This document shows positions 24,601 to 37,589 of a DNA stretch of 64,000 nt, piece after piece (positions within the stretch are counted from its first letter, which is position 1; the number at the start of each line of letters is the position of its first letter). The notes below the pieces were generated by a model that did not search any database, was not told the DNA's origin, and saw only the letters and a list, made by a program, of their open reading frames with translations. Position numbers and translations under genes: made by a program. This DNA is from Glandiceps talaboti (taxonomy: Eukaryota; Hemichordata; Enteropneusta; Spengelidae), in NCBI RefSeq assembly GCF_964340395.1, contig NC_135568.1, forward strand, positions 8,635,280 to 8,699,279, written 5' to 3'.

Positions 24601-26567
24601 GACTAGAACAGACAGACTTGTGAACATTATTAGACTTAACAAACCTGTACAGTTTTAACTTATGGAAAGATTTCTGAAAAGTCCTGTGGTTTTATTATCT
24701 TTTAGTTTTAAATTAAAATAGTATTCATAGAGATATTGAAGAAAGTTAGGTCGACTGTCACTTATAAATCGAGGGTTGTAATACTTACGAACAACAACTT
24801 CTGACGTCATCGTAATCTGTCATATCTATATCAAATACTAGTTCTTTTTCTAACGCCTGAAATGCTGCTGCTTTCACAGTCTTGTGTTCCTTCGGCTGAA
24901 AACAAAGTTTTACAGATAAATTACAAAATTACAAATAAGATAGAAAATGAAAACTCAAAAGTGTGCCTGAATACAAACAATGTAATCATTCTTGGTGGAA
25001 ATACCAAAATAATCATTCATTTCAACTCCTCATTCTGATCACCCACTCTGAGTTTTGATAATGTAATTATTTTTCAAGTTGTCCAATTCAAGTACAACAT
25101 AATTTGTTTATTTTTCAGATTGTATTTCAACTATACAATCAGTGAAAATACACTTATGTGTAAAATACTTCTTTCTTCCAACTTGTATTTTATACTTGTG
25201 TCACAGACAAGTAAGTACAACTTAGAAGAAAGAGCATTAAGAAGTATTGCAAGCATATTTTAACTTGTGTGTGGTTGTATACAAACGAATACCCCCTAGG
25301 GAGAAAGAGGATTAAATTCTGTCTTCATTTTAAAAGTATTTTGCAAATATTACCCCTTACAGATTAAGTATAGAAAATATTGAGATTAAAAAGAGAAATA
25401 TGTATTCCACAAAATGTATGTAGCTGCAAATTAGAATGTCATGAATTTTGATGATGATTTTTTGTATTTAAAAGTACAAATAAAATGCTCATCTGAGATG
25501 ACAGTGAGGTAGTTTCTTGTTTTTTTGTCAAGAGAGGGCGCTGTAGGCAGTTGCCTGAAACAAACTCTCTCTGAGGAGTATAGATTATAGGTGTCTTATA
25601 CCAAATACTTTATTATCTTTGAACTGAGAAACACCTGTGCATATTTTCCATATGTATACTTACCCTGTGTGTGAATACAGCTCCAATATCTATCTTGTAA
25701 GGACAGGCTTTCTGGATCTCTTTCTCCATATCATGTTGATCAGAAAACAATTGATATCGTATGTAAACGTCATCTTTTAAGGTGAAAGAAAATTCACGGT
25801 GGCTCATATACGTCTTGGGAACTAGAACAAAAATAAATTAAAAAGAGCTGAAAACTTTCAAAAGAAAACATCTCTATACATGACATCAAATAAATGCTGA
25901 CCCCATAATGCACTATTAACAGGATGAAAGCTGTAGTCAGAAATTTTCAGAACCCTTAGAGTTGAGGTTTGTTCAGACCATCCAGTATTCGTTCATGTTT
26001 AGATATGTGTATGTTTATATATCTAGTATATAAAACAGACTTACATGTACATACATGTATAAATATAAATATAAATGTATCTATAAATAAATGAATAAAT
26101 AATATAAACATATATACATTTGTGTATGTATATATATATATACACATATATATGTGTATATAACTACATTTTGTTGGCTTTTTGCATATGTATTGAGTTA
26201 CAAACACAGACAATACATATAATATACATAATGTATCTATATGTGTGTGTGTGTGTGTGTGTGTGCATACTTATTCCATTGGCTAGCCAGTGTCAATCTA
26301 AAAGATTTCACTTATGATAGAAATGATAGAGATGTTGGAGGGCAGTACATTGTACATGTACTTGTATATCTTTGTTATTTATACACATATACATAATTTA
26401 TATGAAATCCATTATTAATATTTCATACATGTACATATCTATACAGTATATAATATTCTATTAATCTATGCAGTGTTTATCAGTTTGAAACATTATATAA
26501 AAAATCAAAATTTGTAGAAAACTAAACCATTTTTCCCTAAACCACCAGTCCATATAGAGCTGCAAAA

Positions 26568-26912
26568 TCTAGACGGCACGTTTTCGATTGTACATACGTT
26601 GTCGACGATTAGACTTCTTCTAATTTCATCAACGTAGATACTTGGTTGTCTTCTTTTATAGAATGCTATGTGCTCCAAGATGTTGTCAGTAACGGTTGTG
26701 CGTTCACGCAGTGGCGGTGTAGTCGTAGCAAGTTCACCGGTTGTCACATATCGATGACAAATGTTGTACACCGTTGCTTTAGACACTCCGATAGCTGACG
26801 CAATTTCACTGAATGAAAGTCCTTGTATGTGGCGATCCAAAATAATTTTTCGAACAGAAAATGGCGTTGGAAATCCTTGTTCCATCGTGTTTGTGGCCCA
26901 CTTTAGCGCCAA
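26568..26912 (-). mobile_element. Tc1/IS630-like transposase N-terminus, second identical copy (unit 2)
   Basis: The translated sequence is identical to the copy at 1603-1947, with the same fusion to intron 1 at 26567. The identity shows it was duplicated with the whole unit and recently. Confidence 0.65.
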
Positions 26913-28384
26913 TCCAAAGTTCGTAACTCTCGTAGTACTCGTCGACGACTACTGAATCCGACGAATAACGAATTTGCGCGCTTTCTCGCAATAGCATGTT
27001 TCTTTGTATCCATAAACATGTTGCATATATTGTTGACATGACGCGTCGGTACGGTATGGTACGTACCGAAAGAACACAGACAGTCGGCAACCCTTTGAGA
27101 AGTATTCTTAGAAACATTTGTATCAATACATGAACATTTCTGGTAGGAACATTTGTATCAACATAGGAACATTTCATAAGAACATTTGTATCAACTCATG
27201 AACATTTCTTATCAACATATCTAATTTTACATGGGAGTGTATTGATGAGTTCATGGACTTGCGCAATATTCACATGAAGTTGGTCGTTCAAAGTCTGGGT
27301 GGATCGAGTGTAATTGAAGAGAAGAACCGGGTCGGGTTGCGATTATTCAATTTCAACCATCCCATTTACATGTATAAGGTAAACGTGTTCCAGTTCACAC
27401 ACGCGTCGCAATTTCAACTCATGGCCTCATTTCAACTCATGGCCTCATTTCAACTCACCTCAATATAACACCCTAATTTCAACTCACCTCAATTTCAACT
27501 CGATCGTCCCACGGCCAGTAACACAAACAATTTTTTCCTTACAAATCTAAAAAGATATAGGAATGGAGGTAATTTCGCCGCGTTGCGATCGCTGGGAAGT
27601 TTGTCACTGCAACGGAAACAATTTTACACCTTGTCGACAAAGGATGGACGTGTTAGAAATTCGCTTGCTGTACCCCCACTTTTTGCTGTTTGCCACTATA
27701 AACCGTACGCGAAAAGTGAGGAGTTGACTTGATGTTACATGTTTGGAAGGGTCCCGCGGAGTATCGATAAATCGAGGCTCAAGCAACTTTAAGCGTCCCG
27801 CACGCATGTTTTACTAACAAGGGTGATTTCGAAATGACATTTTAGAGCAACTGTGTATATTTTTCATCGAAGTAACCGGCCACTGATATAGTAATATCTA
27901 ATAAAAATATTGTCATTTCCTTATAAAAAAGACATTGTACTTCTGTTAATTGGTGATCAATAGTGTCCGTAGGTGATGTAGTGGCAGCTAGGTTTGAATT
28001 TAGCGCCATGTTAAAACTGTTACAGTACTAGTTATAACCACAGACACGGAAGAAATTTCTTCCTTGTTTGTGAACTAGAGTATCATCTTTCGATCAGACA
28101 ACCACACTATATTCACTGAAAGTTATTAAAATACCAATAATTAGACAACATATATGTTAATCAGTGATCGATCTTATCCATAAGTTGTAGAGCAATAAGT
28201 TTAAATCATGGTCGGCGTTGAGGGCGCTGATTTTCAAGTGCGGACCCAAATGTAAATTTGATTACCATGCATGTCATACATGTATACAACTACACAAAAT
28301 ACACTTACCCACATGTGATGTAATAGTGTTCAAGGTGTACAATATTATGAATGATTTATTGTATCTAACAGAACTAAGTCGTTT

Positions 28385-28431
<47 letters not shown>

Positions 28432-29498
28432 CACGCACGTAGTGGAATATATACACACACTGAAAATGACAAACGGTAAAAAAAAACCCCAAAAAACCGT
28501 GAAAAACATTGCAAAGAGCTGAAAACTACGACCAAGGATCGATAATATCGGCGATATAGTAAATTAAAGTTGTGGTTGATTTACTTTCATATAATATGTG
28601 ATGTTGAAAAGGTTGGACGAAGTGAACTTCGGATGACTTGAAAAAATAGAGCCAGTTGCAACTCGACGAGTTGAAATGGTGGTGGTCTGTCACCACACGT
28701 CTGCGTTGGTTGTTGTTCCCATGCGACCCCACGCATTTATTCACCTTTAGCCACTTTCATTGTAGAAAGACAAAATTAATGAAAATTCTCAACCCATTTC
28801 GTCTTTTAAAAGGTTAAGAGACACGGGAGTACAATATAGTCAGCATCATTGCAATAGAGAATTGATTAATAACACGTGGAAGATAATGAAAGAAAACGAA
28901 AGCCCTAAGGGTATCTGAACAGATTGAAGAAAACTTTAATAAATAAATAAGAACAAAAGCTTTTTTTCCATGTTTATACGTTGGTCTTAGCAACCGAAAA
29001 CAACAGTTCCTTTGAAAGTTATCACCCAATCACGCATAAGCACAGACCACTATCACACCCGACTTTATATACATACTAAACATATAGCAATATTTTGCGT
29101 TTGCACTGGTTGCTGTTCCCCACTTGATAGTCGTCGTACGTGTGTTGAGAACTTACTAATTGAGAGATTTGGTAAGTAAATACCAGATAACTAGGCTGTT
29201 AGGTTTTTAAAAGTTTTTCTTTATGTATTAATCTTTCATGAACGCAATAACATTTCATAGCAAGGCACTCTTCTCCCAATGAACCCTGTTGAAAGATATA
29301 CAAACCACCACTTATCCATTAAAATGGACAGAACATAAAAAAACTCCTAAAAACCCAACTCATATTAGCGCAAAAGGCAAGATGTTTACTTTAAAAAGGG
29401 ATGACGACCGAGAACATTACCAAATTTAACTAAATTCTCGTTTAACTCAGAGCTGATCTCATCGAAGGGTGACAGACTGTTCGACAGACAGAACAGCA
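26913..29498. other. copy of 1948-4500, no recognised gene
   Basis: It aligns to unit 1. At about 27412-27447 an 18-bp unit (ATTTCAACTCATGGCCTC) is duplicated, versus one copy in unit 1. 28386-28430 is a longer (ACAG)n than its counterpart. Confidence 0.6.
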
Positions 29499-29723
29499 TC
29501 ACGTAATGAAATGTCCATTTGCTATATTCAATTCTAACTTTAGGGATGTAAATGTTGCCATTACTGTTTCGTGTTGTGGGAATGAATCTTGTTTTTTTGA
29601 AAGACTACAAATTTTTAGTGGCTCAGAGTTAACTCTAGGTGCATCAACTGCACCCGTTTTGGCCATGTTGATGAGTGTTGCTTCCATCATAATATTTGAT
29701 GCATCGATGGCTGATCGACCCAA
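29499..29723 (-). CDS. possible coding fragment of unknown gene
   Basis: The minus-strand frame has NMAKTGAVDAPRVNSEPLKI and MATFTSLKLELNIANG. The composition looks protein-like and no stop interrupts 74 codons. The unit 1 counterpart (about 4500-4720) keeps MATFTSL and ELNIANGH but is frameshifted upstream. The homologous stretch is more diverged between units than its flanks. The family is not recognised and it may be chance. Confidence 0.25.
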   Translation of the reverse strand: MGRSAIDASNIMMEATLINMAKTGAVDAPRVNSEPLKICSLSKKQDSFPQHETVMATFTSLKLELNIANGHFIT

Positions 29724-30109
29724 CCTAAGTTTTCATATACAAATACAGTATACCCATACTGTACTGGTATCACGGGTAAATTCGAGTAGCAGTCAACAGC
29801 CCTTATTCGCCAGAAATTGAATTAATAGCAATGAAAATGTTAGAAAAATCTCTTTAGAGGGGCAACCCAAGTTTTTCTTCACCTTGGTCCTCGTGTTCTC
29901 CGGTGGCGGTGGTACTATTTGTTTTCCCTTTCAGCCAAGTCTAAAGGTAACTTACCGCCTGCCTGGCACTGGGGACAACAAACCATCCTTAATTGTCAGG
30001 ATGACCGTATACTTTTTGCAGTCCATCGATACAGGCGGGGGAGCCTCGGATTTGATCGATCAATCCACTCGTTCCAAATTAAAATAAACATGAGATTACC
30101 AAGTTACTG

Positions 30110-31950
30110 ACCAGATTTAAACTGAATGCCTTCCGTTAGGACAGCCTAGAGGTGTTTGTTCCTACACGTAATTATTGCTGGAATGCAAAAAACATGATTT
30201 ACCCCTTATTAATTGGCAAAAAGGTGTGCCAAACTATAAGAAATCTGAAAAGACTTTGTCATATCAATCTAAGTATGTAGTAGAACAGGTTTAATGGTTT
30301 GTAAAATGAAATTATTCAAATTTACAGACATACACATATAGACACACATTTACCCATGCATACAGAACAAATGTTAGGATTGCTTATTGGTATCATTTGA
30401 ACATAATGAATTTATGTTTGGAGTGGTCATTCTTTGATGGATTCTCCGTATTATTTATGTCAAATCTGAATATTGCATTAAAATTCCAAACTTGGAAAAG
30501 AAAGTAGGAAGCTGCATAAACCAGAGTTGAATGCAGTGCTTTCTAGTCTTGCGACGAATATGAAAATAAACAGAAAAAAAAACATGTCTTGAAAAAGAGT
30601 GAAAAAGATGAAATTTCAAGTATATGAAAAAAGGCAATGATCGTCTCGGTCGATAGTTTTACTGCACAACACGGGAAAAATCAACAGCATAGTATTAGTA
30701 GAATTGCGCGTATTCGTATGTGAAGTTGTGCGTTCAGGTGGACAGGTCAAATTAACGCAACTAACAATTTTATGAATTATGCAAGAAATTTAGCTCTACA
30801 TCTGAGATTTTTGAAGCCCCAGTAAAAGTTAGGTGTCGAAAAAGTTGTTCAAATGCCTTCTAGCTATTCTAAGTACAGGAAAGCTTACCGTCCTCGACTT
30901 CATTCGGCCTTTGCGATCCCCTATACATACCTAGGATACACATTCGTTTCCACGGCATATAATAAACAAAGTAAATTCAAAAGTTTACATACTTCACGGT
31001 AAGCATGATATATGTCCATATTTCGATTCTATACATCTCGTCTACTGCAACATCCTTATTCATACCACTCAGTTCAAGAATTTCATGATGCATTCCACAA
31101 TGAAGTGAATTTCCATGGCTCTCAAATTCGTTTGGTTTCTTGAAGTTAAAAATCAAAACCGGACAGAAACTTATCCATATATATTTCGATATACGTACCT
31201 TTTAATACAGGCAACCCGAATACTTTGAACGGTCTAGAACGAAGCCAATCTACGTCGGAAAATTGGGGGAAATTTGACTCAATTCAAGCACCAAGTACAA
31301 TGTTTGAGCCCAACATAACAATATTTACTTTTCTCATTGTGTATATTGTCGTGATTATGTTAATAAATGCACTGGTTCTGACAGCAAACTCGCTCCTCAG
31401 TATCGAAAGATTTGTATAAAACAAAAAATAAATACATTTTGATGGAAGAAGAGATCATATAGATTTATATTGGCGAATTCTCCAGCAAGATTGCCCACCG
31501 ATGTGGTTTATTTATCGTGGTATACGACGTTTAGATAGTTGGGATAGGTTAAACCATAACAAGAGTTTCCAACAGTTTACAGTTTCGCCATGTGATCTAA
31601 TGTAATTAGTGAAAACTTAAATTATGTAAATCGCCCATTTATATAATTCATGGTATGTTTACCAAAACCTACATGTAGTTCTAGCTTAAACCCTACACTA
31701 GCCATTTCCCTAAAGAATATGTGCACCAAATTTCGTTTGACTTGAGCCAGTCGTTTTTAAGATCAGATTTAAACTGAATGCCTTCCGTAAGGATTTATGC
31801 AAGAAATTTAGCTCTATATCTGTGATTTGTCAAGTCCCAATGAAAGTTAGTTGTCAAAAATGTTGTTCAAATGCCCGCCACGCCTCCTATTCTCAGCACA
31901 GGAAAGCTTGTCATCCTCGACTTCACTCGGCTTTCGTGATCCCCTACAAA
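30110..31950 (+). repeat. locally rearranged direct repeats in the unit 2 private segment
   Basis: 30110-30143 (CAGATTTAAACTGAATGCCT) and 30778-30930 (GCAAGAAATTTAGCTCTA through CGATCCCCTA) recur joined together at 31762-31950 at roughly 80% identity or better. The second copy therefore lacks the 635 bp between them. No gene is evident inside. Confidence 0.6.
31225..31419 (+). CDS. small open frame with one membrane helix, doubtful
   Basis: 64 codons whose C-terminal half is hydrophobic (ITIFTFLIVYIVVIMLINAL). It sits 0.8 kb upstream of the two-helix protein at 32247 on the same strand and could be an upstream exon or chance. It has no recognisable family. Confidence 0.2.
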   Translation: MNGLERSQSTSENWGKFDSIQAPSTMFEPNITIFTFLIVYIVVIMLINALVLTANSLLSIERFV

Positions 31951-32246
31951 CCCGGTTCAGTTGTGCTAAAAATGGTCGGGGCATACATTCTCTTTCACAG
32001 ATGAATAGCATGGCACCGATGCATAAATATATCTTTGGCTTCCCTTTCCCTTCAACAGTTATAGCATAAATGCACAACAGTTTTAGGGAAGATTATGGAT
32101 TTTAATTGATTTTTGGGAAAAATTTCCCAGTAATATTTATCGGTATTAGTCAATGTACTTTTTTCTTCTTTTAGGTTTGAGATTTGATACCACCTATTGG
32201 CCACCGTTGTATGCTATTTATTAGCAGCAACACAGTAGGAGAATAA

Positions 32247-32786
32247 ATGCCTAACGGCAGGAGAAACAGAAGGATACAGGTGGATATAGAGAGAGGGGAA
32301 AAGGAAGATAGACAGGCAACAGAGCTGGACGAGATGACACAAGAGATGTACAAAGAGAAGATTATGAGGATTAAAGATCGCATAAACAGAACAGTTGCAG
32401 CATATCGGAGTAGCTACAGATTGATTGCCCGTGCAAATACAGCCTTGACCTTAACAAAAGGGGTATTCGCTGCTGCAGCATTTACCGCTCTTCTTCCATC
32501 AGTTCCTGTCCTCATTGTACTTGTACCACTTGCAAGTGGTGTTATTGAGGTTATTCAGCATGGCACAAGTCTTGCTAAGAAGCGTGACAAATACAAGACG
32601 CTATACTTGCAATACAGGAAGTTACTTTCTTTTATACGATTTGAGGAAGCCAGTAACAATTTAGAAAGCTTAGTCAAATCTGTGATAGAAAAAGAGCGGG
32701 ATATCATTGGAGAAGATTATTTCACCCCACCTCTTGACAGATACGTGGAACAATATGACCTTAATCCACCTGATAAAAAAGATTAG
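32247..32786 (+). CDS. two-helix membrane protein, SLATT-like layout
   Basis: This is a single-exon frame of 179 residues. A CTTCTTTTAG acceptor at about 32166-32175 suggests a spliced 5' UTR, and the first ATG after it was taken as start. Residues 1-60 are highly charged and probably coiled (MYKEKIMRIKDRINRTVAAY). Residues about 67-100 form two closely spaced hydrophobic helices (KGVFAAAAFTALLPSVPVLI and VLVPLASGVIEVI). A basic helical segment (LAKKRDKYKTLYLQYRKLL) and an acidic tail follow. A juxtamembrane helix, a tight two-helix hairpin and a long following helix is the layout of SLATT effector domains of bacterial defence systems and some viral and animal proteins. This is a fold-level guess, not a family match. 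Absent from unit 1. Confidence 0.6.
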   Translation: MPNGRRNRRIQVDIERGEKEDRQATELDEMTQEMYKEKIMRIKDRINRTVAAYRSSYRLIARANTALTLTKGVFAAAAFTALLPSVPVLIVLVPLASGVIEVIQHGTSLAKKRDKYKTLYLQYRKLLSFIRFEEASNNLESLVKSVIEKERDIIGEDYFTPPLDRYVEQYDLNPPDKKD

Positions 32787-33174
32787 CCTCATTTAGACCA
32801 TTGTCGCAAATCTACGGCCTCTTTTACGACATCGTCTAGATTGTCTTTGTTATTTCTAGTGTAGCGCAAGAAATAACAGCTCTGGTTTGCGACAATGCTT
32901 AATGACGTTCGCACATTTTGCATTGTGCACTGTTCTGTACACGGCACACTTGATAACAATGAGATAATTAATCACTAGACTCTGACGTCATTTTTTATAG
33001 TTCAATGAATGGCATTGTTCAACAATAGCTTATAAGATTCAGTTGTCATCACTTACAGGAGAAACAGTGAATACATTGTTAGGTTTTAAAGTATTGTCAT
33101 TTAAAGTAAATTTTGTTTTATTTTCCAGTGTGTACAGACCCTACATCACTGCATACACACACCTGTGCATGTTC

Positions 33175-33409
33175 CAATAGGCAACCCGCCATGTTGAATG
33201 TTGCATCATGGGAAAAGTGACAATAAATACTAAAGTATTGTAAACAATGTTGATACATTGTTTGTAACCACAACTGATCATTGTGACCCTGACACTTGTG
33301 GGAGGTTAATTTTATCAGTAGCTCCAGATTAGGTATTACAATAACCACAGATAATCCCATAGTCCTTTGTGTCTGAGCATGCTCAGTCTGGATTGCAAGT
33401 TCCCTATTG
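33175..33409. mobile_element. MITE with CAATAGGGAACTT inverted ends (private to unit 2)
   Basis: A third member, with one slightly decayed end (CAATAGGCAAC) and an intact TTGCAAGTTCCCTATTG end. It lies near the right edge of the unit-2-specific segment. Confidence 0.7.
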
Positions 33410-35349
33410 ATAGCACGTTAAAACTTTAGACACTTTCAGTCAAACAACTATTAATGCCATTTCGTCAAACTTACTCAAATGACATGTAAATTCCCTTGTA
33501 TGCATGGGTTTATGTTACACAATATGGCAGATTTAAATACTATATAGAAATGTAGAATTTCAGTCACCAAAATGTGAAAGTTATGAAATTTAACTCTTTG
33601 CAACATTATGTCATAGTGACACATACTTTCTATGTATCTCCATTAGTGGGTTTTACATAATATCTAGTCCAATGGTATTATGAATATTTGATAGAGTGGT
33701 TACCATGGCAACCCATATAAATTAAACTGTAAATCTAAGCCTTTTTGTCAAAACATGAAAATCACACACTGTATCTGAGGGTTAGTGAGGGTGAATCCAG
33801 TGACATGTTACCATGGTAAATACATATTTTGTTGATCTTTTAATTCAAAGATGATGTTTCTAGAAGTAAAATATGTCTGGTATCACATTAGAAATTGATG
33901 AAATAATTTCTACTTTCATGACCAAATTGTTCACTTCAAATTAATATAATTGAAGGTACTGTTGGTAATATCCCTTTCTGAGCACTGTCCATTATTGCTG
34001 TTACCAATATTTACTTTCTAAAACTCTTTCTTGAGATCTGGAAAAAAACCAAAGAAAATAGTAGTAAAAAATCTGACTGAACTAGAAACAGAGTTTTGAT
34101 CTGATCTGAAACTTCACTGCAAGCCTAAGAATAGTTAAATATATTTAAAAAAAGGATTGTCAATAATTTGTTACCACTAAAAGTAGAACTCAGCAATTAT
34201 TTATAAACTACCTCGTACTCAAACACTATGTAACTAACGTCACTTGCACCAGTACACATAGTAGAGGTATATGCACTGCAGTGCAATATTTTAAAACATT
34301 ATTGGATACCTGTATGCAAATGATATGCAAATGAGGACATCATTACTCTTTGCTGACAAAATTGCGTGATCATACTTTTCCGATAACATATGTCATAATA
34401 ACAGAACTCCATGCCATGTGAGTGCCAGTGTGAGTGCTCAGGTATTTACACTCATGCTTGCAATGCTTTCTGCAGTGACTTCAGAGAACATTTTAAGTGT
34501 TCATGAAATACCCCGAGTCGGCTGCACTTGCACTTACACAGTAGTTCAGGTGTTCCCAATCTAATTAAAATTCTGTGTAATGAACTTGGCGCTATTTCTT
34601 TATTTAGCTCCTATGTTTATTGTCGTTTGTTCTTTTTTTATTCTGTGAGCACCTGATACCTACATCTGACACAATACCATAGGTGTTCTCGAGCCAAATG
34701 AGAGCAGAGCGTTGAGTGAATTTCCTCAACTCTGTTCGAAAAGAGTTTCAGCACAGAGCGCAAACAATGATGTTATCATTATTGTTTGGTGGTTCTCTTT
34801 CTTCCAATTTCAAATGTTGAATGTATGTATTGTAAGACAGATTCTGGTTGGCTACTTGTAAGTACGAGATTGGGTCCGAGAACACCTATGGTATCAGAAT
34901 GGGGTATTCCCAATATTTTGGTTCACTCTGACATGAGGAGCCATATCATCATTAGTGGAAGACGAGTAGTGACAAACCTCTTCACCATATTTTCAAACTG
35001 AAATATTGGAAGATAATATCATTATATATGTGCACACTTAATTGATGTAAAAGTGAGGAAACAGAGCCCAACATGGCAACATAATGCACACCGATTTCTT
35101 GCATTTGAGAGGAAGTCTCACAGATAGCGTGATTTCGTGCATGCGTACTTCACTTCTGCGTTAGCGACAAGTCAATTGATCAATTAATGTTGATTACATA
35201 TTATTATTAATCAATGTGAAAATCATAAGCTTGATCATCTAAAATAACTATTTACGGATATCTGTTGAGATTCTGAAGAGATTTGTAAAGTTTTTCTAAT
35301 AATAACTAACATGCAGAGTGTGCACCTTGGTTTTGAAATCTACTAATAT
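33410..35349. other. no gene seen; homologous to 11380-13138
   Basis: From about 33605 the sequence aligns to unit 1. No supported coding frame. Confidence 0.5.
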
Positions 35350-35900
35350 TACAATTGATCAATTATGGAATTGTAACATTGTTACATTTTATCAATAATA
35401 GAATTTAACCTTGTTACATTTTATCAATAATGGAATTTAACCTTGTTATATTTTATCAATAATAGAATTTAACCTTGTTATATTTTATCAATAATGGAAT
35501 TTAACCTTATTACATTTTATCAATAATGGAATTTAACCTTATTACATTTTATCAATAATGGAATTTAACCTTGTTATATTTTATCAATAATAGAATTTAA
35601 CCTTGTTATATTTTATCAATAATGGAATTTAACCTTATTACATTTTATCAATAACGGAATTTAACCTTGTTACATTTTATCAATAATGGAATTGTAACCT
35701 TGTTACATTTTATCAATAATGGAATTTAACCTTGTTACATTTTTATAAATAATGGAATTGTAACATTGTTACATTTTATCAATAATGGAATTTAACATTG
35801 TTACATTTTATCAATAATGGAATTCAATGTTGTTACATTTTATAAATAATGGAATTGTAACATTGTTACATTTTATCACTAATGGGATTTTAACATTGTT
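35350..35900. repeat. ~32-bp minisatellite (unit 2)
   Basis: The same unit as at 13139-14000 in a shorter array. ATAATAGAATTTAACC variants are specific to this copy. It has changed by unit-level expansion and loss since the duplication. Confidence 0.9.
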
Positions 35901-36484
35901 ACAATATATCGGTAATGGAATTTTTATAGTTTTGTTACATTGTTTGTTACACTTGATAAATAATGGATTTTGACATTTCTTGTTACAAAGAATCAATAAT
36001 GGCATTTTTAAAAATAGTTTGTTACAATTTATCAATTATGGAATTTTCAACATTAGCCCTGTCCACACATGATTACACTGAATCAAAACTAGTTTCTGTC
36101 CCAAAACTTAACAATGGATTTGAAAGGATTTCTTTCACATCCAGTTCCCATACACAAGATTTATTTATTGGTTTACTTGAAATCACTGATCATAGTAAGT
36201 CACCCAGAATTGCAGATTCCTGCTACACAATATAAATATGTACTGTATGATACTGTATAATAAATAATACATAATCAGAAAAATTTACCTTGAAAATTTA
36301 GTCAAAGCATGATTTGCGGGGGTTGTATGCCATGGAAACTTCCATGTAGTCATCACACGATGTTGATAAGGCCGCCATTGTAAATACAAGGCTCTTCAGT
36401 AAGAGATTATTGCATAAGTTACCAGCCAGTTTTAAGACTGCTATGATAATACTTCTCTAGCAATGTAGCTGGTCACAACCTCAC

Positions 36485-36644
36485 TGTTGATAACAGTCAT
36501 CAAAATAACGAGCGCTAACAGAACTACTTGCTGAAGACAGAGAGAGTCTGAACAATATCCGATAAACGAATTTAACGCGAGAGATCCATTCGTGTACAAT
36601 AAGGCCAAAATAATTGCAGTAGCAATGACTATTGTCGTTTTCAT
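36485..36644 (-). CDS. possible first exon of a small membrane or secreted protein (unit 2)
   Basis: Counterpart of 14591-14750 with the same start, signal-like helix and GTGAGG donor; V49 (approximately) becomes Met. No downstream exon is identified. Confidence 0.4.
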
Positions 36645-37223
36645 TTTGGGGGAATCACAATCAGCTGTTTGCTAAACAAAAGACGTTGGCAAACAAAGTA
36701 TCCAATAAATAAACAGGGTTTGGGTAACACACAGCAACAAATTGTTTGTAAGGTCAGGATTCAAGTACGCATTGGACTTGAGTCAATTTAACAATCAAAC
36801 ATTTTCCCACTGTGCCAATTTTGACTGGTTTCAAATCAATTTACTTTGAATCGGTTTGAAATCATGGTGGTGGTGTCAATTCGATTCAAGTAAAAGTTCA
36901 AAACAAGATTAAATGTATGTGGTGACAGGCAAACAATTTTGAATCTATATTCAATTTTCTGATTCCAAGATGCAGTGCATGAGATGATGTCACTTTTTGG
37001 CTGGTATGGTCTTTGAAGTAACATTTCCATCATGAAATGATGAAAAGACATACAATAAAGATTTAACACCATCAGTAACAAAGATGGTTTATGCAGAGTG
37101 TGATCAGGTGTCAACCATCCCGAGTTGGACATACAAATCCCCCCACTCCGACCCCACCCCCACACTGAATGAATTGCTTTACATGGGGAGAAACATGGTG
37201 TGTCTTGAAACTGGCTATAGGTC

Positions 37224-37586
37224 TATTCAGACTTGTGTGTGGGGACAGGGTTAATATTTTTATTTACAATTCAACATTATTCGGACTTGTGTGTGGGGAC
37301 AGGGTTAATATTTTTGTTACAATTTACTAGTATTCAGACTTGTGTGTGGGGACAGGTTTAATATTTTTGTTACAATTTACTAGTATTCAGACTTGTGTGT
37401 GGGGACAGGGTTAATATTTCTATTTATAATTCAACATCATTCAGACTTGTGTGTGGGGACATGGTTAATATTTCTATTTACAATTCAACTTTATTCAGAC
37501 TTGTGTGTGGGGACAGGGTTAATATTTTTGTTACAATTTACTAGTATTCAGACTTGTGTGTGGGGACAGGGTTAATATTTCTATTA
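37224..37586. repeat. 54-bp minisatellite (unit 2)
   Basis: The same unit as at 15326-15741, with about seven copies and a different order of the GTTACAATTTACTAG and TTTATAATTCAAC sub-types. Confidence 0.9.
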
Positions 37587-37589
37587 CGT

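Larger units (their letters stand above)
16928..25821 (-). pseudogene. PRIM1 (duplicate): PRIM1 partial duplicate, unit 1 (lacks exons 1 and 4)
   Basis: The exons, numbered as in the full gene, are: 2 at 25664-25821, 3 at 24789-24895, 5 at 23447-23583, 6 at 22509-22567, 7 at 21478-21601, 8 at 20198-20293, 9 at 18979-19181, 10 at 17865-17944 and 11 at 16928-17026. All are open, have the same lengths as the complete copy and keep their splice sites. Almost all coding differences are silent; S59L in exon 2 is the exception. Exon 1 is absent because the unit ends in intron 1. Exon 4 is absent because intron 3 is about 2 kb shorter here. Joining exon 3 (phase 2) to exon 5 (which needs phase 1) shifts the frame and removes Cys128 and Cys131. 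A functional primase cannot be made; transcription is possible only from a new promoter. Confidence 0.88.
1603..26567. repeat. tandem segmental duplication unit 1 (~25 kb)
   Basis: It starts at the junction TGCAAAA/TCTAGACGG and ends at the same junction at 26567. 1603-4790 aligns to 26568-29815, and 11380-26567 aligns to about 33605-50827. Between 4790 and 11380 the two units share nothing evident. Unit 1 has the ninjurin gene and two LINE remnants there. Confidence 0.88.
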
